A DNA stretch of 64,000 nt from Cryptomeria japonica (lineage: Eukaryota; Streptophyta; Pinopsida; Cupressales; Cupressaceae), in contig NC_081412.1 of NCBI RefSeq assembly GCF_030272615.1, positions 27,609,001 to 27,673,000 of the forward strand, written 5' to 3'. This document shows, piece after piece, positions 61,553 to 64,000 of the stretch. The first letter of the stretch is position 1, and every line of letters starts with the position of its first letter. The notes below the pieces were generated by a model. The model was not told where the DNA came from, did not search any database, and saw nothing but the letters and a program-made list of their open reading frames with translations. Position numbers and translations under genes: made by a program.

Positions 61553-64000
61553 TGTTAGTTAAATGAGAGGGGGGGTGAATTAGATAAACTCACAATCTCA
61601 CAATCCAATTATCTATCCAGATTCAACCTCGGTAGAACTTACTTGACATGCAACTATGACTTTAAATCATTCAAACTCATAAACTGATAAACTTGAAACA
61701 TCAAAACACATTTAACACCAGATTAAACGTGGAAACCCAAATAGGGAAAAACCACTATGGGATTTCGGACCCACAAAGAAAATATACTCTTCTAGAGTAT
61801 ACTTGGTTAAAAGCCAATCCTATTAATTGTAGCTAGGAAATCGGAAATCATCAAAGCAAATAGATATTAATCATTAGCTCAATCACGAAAGCTTAAATGC
61901 AATGATCTATCCTATACACACTCAATAAAGACATGAAAATAAAACATTCAAAACTAAAGATTATGCAAACCAAATGTGGATCTGAATGCTTCCTTCATGT
62001 GGCTCCATTGTTCTTCTTTCTTCTCCAAATAGCTTTGTTGTAGATCTCACCTACTAGTGCATGATCATAATATGAAAGCAAGTAGACAAGATGATTGCTC
62101 AAGAGTACTCGAAGCGTGATTTGACAAAGTGATTATAAATTCGATAATCTGATTATTAGGGATCGAGATTGAAGAAATTCATCCAATTTATAGATAAATT
62201 GGAGAAAAGACAAGATTAGCATGAAATTGATATTTAGGCAATTGATTTCAAAATTGGCACAATTGAGTGAAAAGAAGAAGGTTATGACACCTTCTATGTC
62301 ATGAATTATGACATATTGCCAATACAAAGGTTAGAAAACTAGAACCTTATGACATCTTGCTATGTCAAGAGTATGACGCATGAGAAATTCAAGCTTCCAC
62401 CGAAGCACAAAAATAGGGAGAACTAGAGACAAGTTAATTAGGTGGAAATTAAATTTGACAAATTAGAAAATATGTGGAAATTAGGAAATTGAGGAAAATT
62501 AGAAAAATAGGAAATTAGAAAAGATGAAATTAGGAATTAGGTAAATTAATTAATAATTTGTCATTTATTAATTAATTCACAACAAGAGGAATAAGTTACC
62601 CAATTAAATAAATATTTAATTGCAATGAGAAGACTTAGGATAAATAAATAAATTATTTAACCTAGAGGAAGAAATGACAAATTAGGTTAAATGAATAAAT
62701 CATAAAACCTTGGAAGATGAATTAGAAATGCATGGACGACAATTAGGTCTTGATGTAAGATTGATTTGATGTCGATTCGATCATGATTTTGAATTAATAA
62801 ATGATTTGATTGATAAATGCGCTGATTAACAAGGAACGATGACTAATTGATTCAAATTGACATGATTGAAAAGGATGACGATCGATGTCAAATCGATCGT
62901 AAAATGACGAGATTGACAAGTTGATAAGAGATTGACAAGATCGACCAAAATCATGATTAAAGATTGTTATCGACAAGACCAAATTCGAAAGCGAGACAGA
63001 TGAAGAATGTAGAAGAATGACTCGATGCTCGCAAATGATAAAAACCAAGTGTGTGACATAGGAGAAATGTTAATGCAACACAAAAACCTTAAATGAGGCA
63101 ATGCGCAAATGTTGAAGTATGATCCCGCAAGCGTTGACCATTTTTAGGTGTCTACATTAATGATTACATAACACATTGTTATATGTGACCCGGTCAAGGG
63201 ATTTCCCTCAGATCTATCTAAATCTTGCACTTTTTTAGAAGTGACCTTGTTAAAGGATTTCAAACACTCAATTAGAATGTTACCTTGCTAGAGGATTTAC
63301 AAATAAGACTGTTAGGTCCACTCGGTCAAGAGATTTCCTGTCACTTACAAAAATAAATAACAGTAATAAAATATATCTGCAACTTCACATCTGAAATGTT
63401 ATGGAAGACTCTATGTGCTCAAAATAATCTTGTCATAAGACTTATCTTCCTCCTTGTTGGGCTTCTCACTCTGTTCTTCAATTAGATCTTCAATCTTTTG
63501 TACTCGGTAATCACTTCAGCAACATCACTGTTCTTCTATTTCTTGCATTCATTGGTCATCAACTATTACTTATTTATAAGTAATTCCTAACCGCTTAATC
63601 TCCTTAATCACATTTCCCATGATTAATATTAGCCAATAGATCTTCAAACTTGACTAGGTTCATTGAATCCTTAGAACTGAAAAACGTTTTATCTTGCCTT
63701 GAAACTTGTATTCCTTCCTTGGTACTTGTGCTCGGTTATGACCGTTCAATCTGTGTTGTAGATCTAACTCTTGAATTTTCATTTCCGTTGATCCTTAACA
63801 AACTTCTTGCATGACATTCCAATCTTCTATAAATCTCCAACTCATTGGCATCCTTCATTTAATAATGTATTTATTCATCCAATGCATTCTGTTACTACTC
63901 GGTTGACACTCGGTTAGTTCTGAACTTTACTCGGTAGACATTTTGTATTCGTCTCAGTTATTGTCTCGGTAGATTTGCTTGCTGACGACACTTGGTGACT
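61553..64000 (-). repeat. 5' LTR of the second copia element, interrupted and incomplete
   Basis: Matches 55383 onward, is interrupted at 61823-63161 by a solo LTR with its duplication, resumes at TGATTACATAACACATTG and runs to the window end, which corresponds to about 56491 of the other LTR. Confidence 0.92.
61828..63156. mobile_element. Solo LTR inside the copia 5' LTR
   Basis: 1329 bp beginning TGTAGCTAGG and ending GGTGTCTACA, flanked by the 5-bp repeat ttaat (61823-61827 and 63157-63161). The uninterrupted target is visible in the other LTR (CCTGTTAAAGATTACATAAC at 55643), which confirms the borders. No gene or primer site remains. It is the youngest insertion event recognisable in the right half of the window. 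Its end and AT-rich half resemble the solo LTR at 34480-35609. Confidence 0.93.

Larger units (their letters stand above)
55383..64000 (-). mobile_element. Second copia (Sirevirus-type) element on the minus strand, running off the window
   Basis: Left LTR 55383-56941 (1559 bp), interior 56942-61552, and right LTR from 61553 past the window end. The right LTR is split by a solo LTR. From the left LTR length plus the 1334-bp insertion, the element should end near 64445. Gag, protease, integrase, reverse transcriptase and RNase H follow in copia order on the minus strand, with a perfect initiator-Met primer site and multiplied polypurine tracts. It inserted in or beside the LINE at 55382. The target duplication cannot be checked because the right end is missing; its left flank is aaaag. 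Confidence 0.93.

Overview
This 64 kb window is AT-rich plant nuclear DNA with no recognisable single-copy host gene, rRNA, tRNA or CRISPR. Nearly all of what can be identified is transposable elements inserted into one another. The abundance of long LTR elements, Sirevirus-type copia hallmarks, a two-gene CACTA transposon and gymnosperm-like gypsy debris suggest a large-genome seed plant, perhaps a gymnosperm. That placement is an inference and is not proven by the sequence.

Layout. 1-8784: unassigned AT-rich DNA with old LTR-like debris. 8790-17095: complete 8.3 kb LTR retrotransposon with 2.5 kb LTRs, a decayed gag and no pol, flanked by a 5-bp duplication (catca); it is a non-autonomous Sirevirus-like copia. 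17909-31702: complete 13.8 kb CACTA (En/Spm) DNA transposon with matching terminal repeats, a 3-bp duplication (aag), palindromic subterminal regions, an intron-containing TNP2-type transposase gene and a second multi-exon gene. 33535-36185: very old gypsy pol remnant split by a complete solo LTR (34480-35609, duplication ataat). 36305-47366: plus-strand gypsy-like element (5' LTR, gag, protease-like region) split by a complete minus-strand copia (38311-45012, duplication tttac). 47367-48370: fragment of a Sirevirus-type LTR. 48371-53988: minus-strand relative of the same gypsy-like family, with 3' LTR and gag but no reverse transcriptase. 53989-55382: 5'-truncated LINE with poly-A tail. 55383-64000: second copia on the minus strand; its right LTR is split by another solo LTR (61828-63156, duplication ttaat) and runs off the window.

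Interactions and state. The order of insertion can be read from which element interrupts which. All element genes carry stops, frameshifts or lost catalytic residues: both copia integrases have lost one acidic catalytic residue, and several zinc-ligand cysteines are replaced. The elements therefore look like inactive copies that could move only with proteins supplied in trans. I found no evidence for a new defence, metabolic or regulatory system. The most distinctive items are the intact-ended CACTA element with its palindromic subtermini, the gag-only Sirevirus-like element with multiplied polypurine tracts, the paired gag-only gypsy-like copies, and the precisely bounded solo LTRs.
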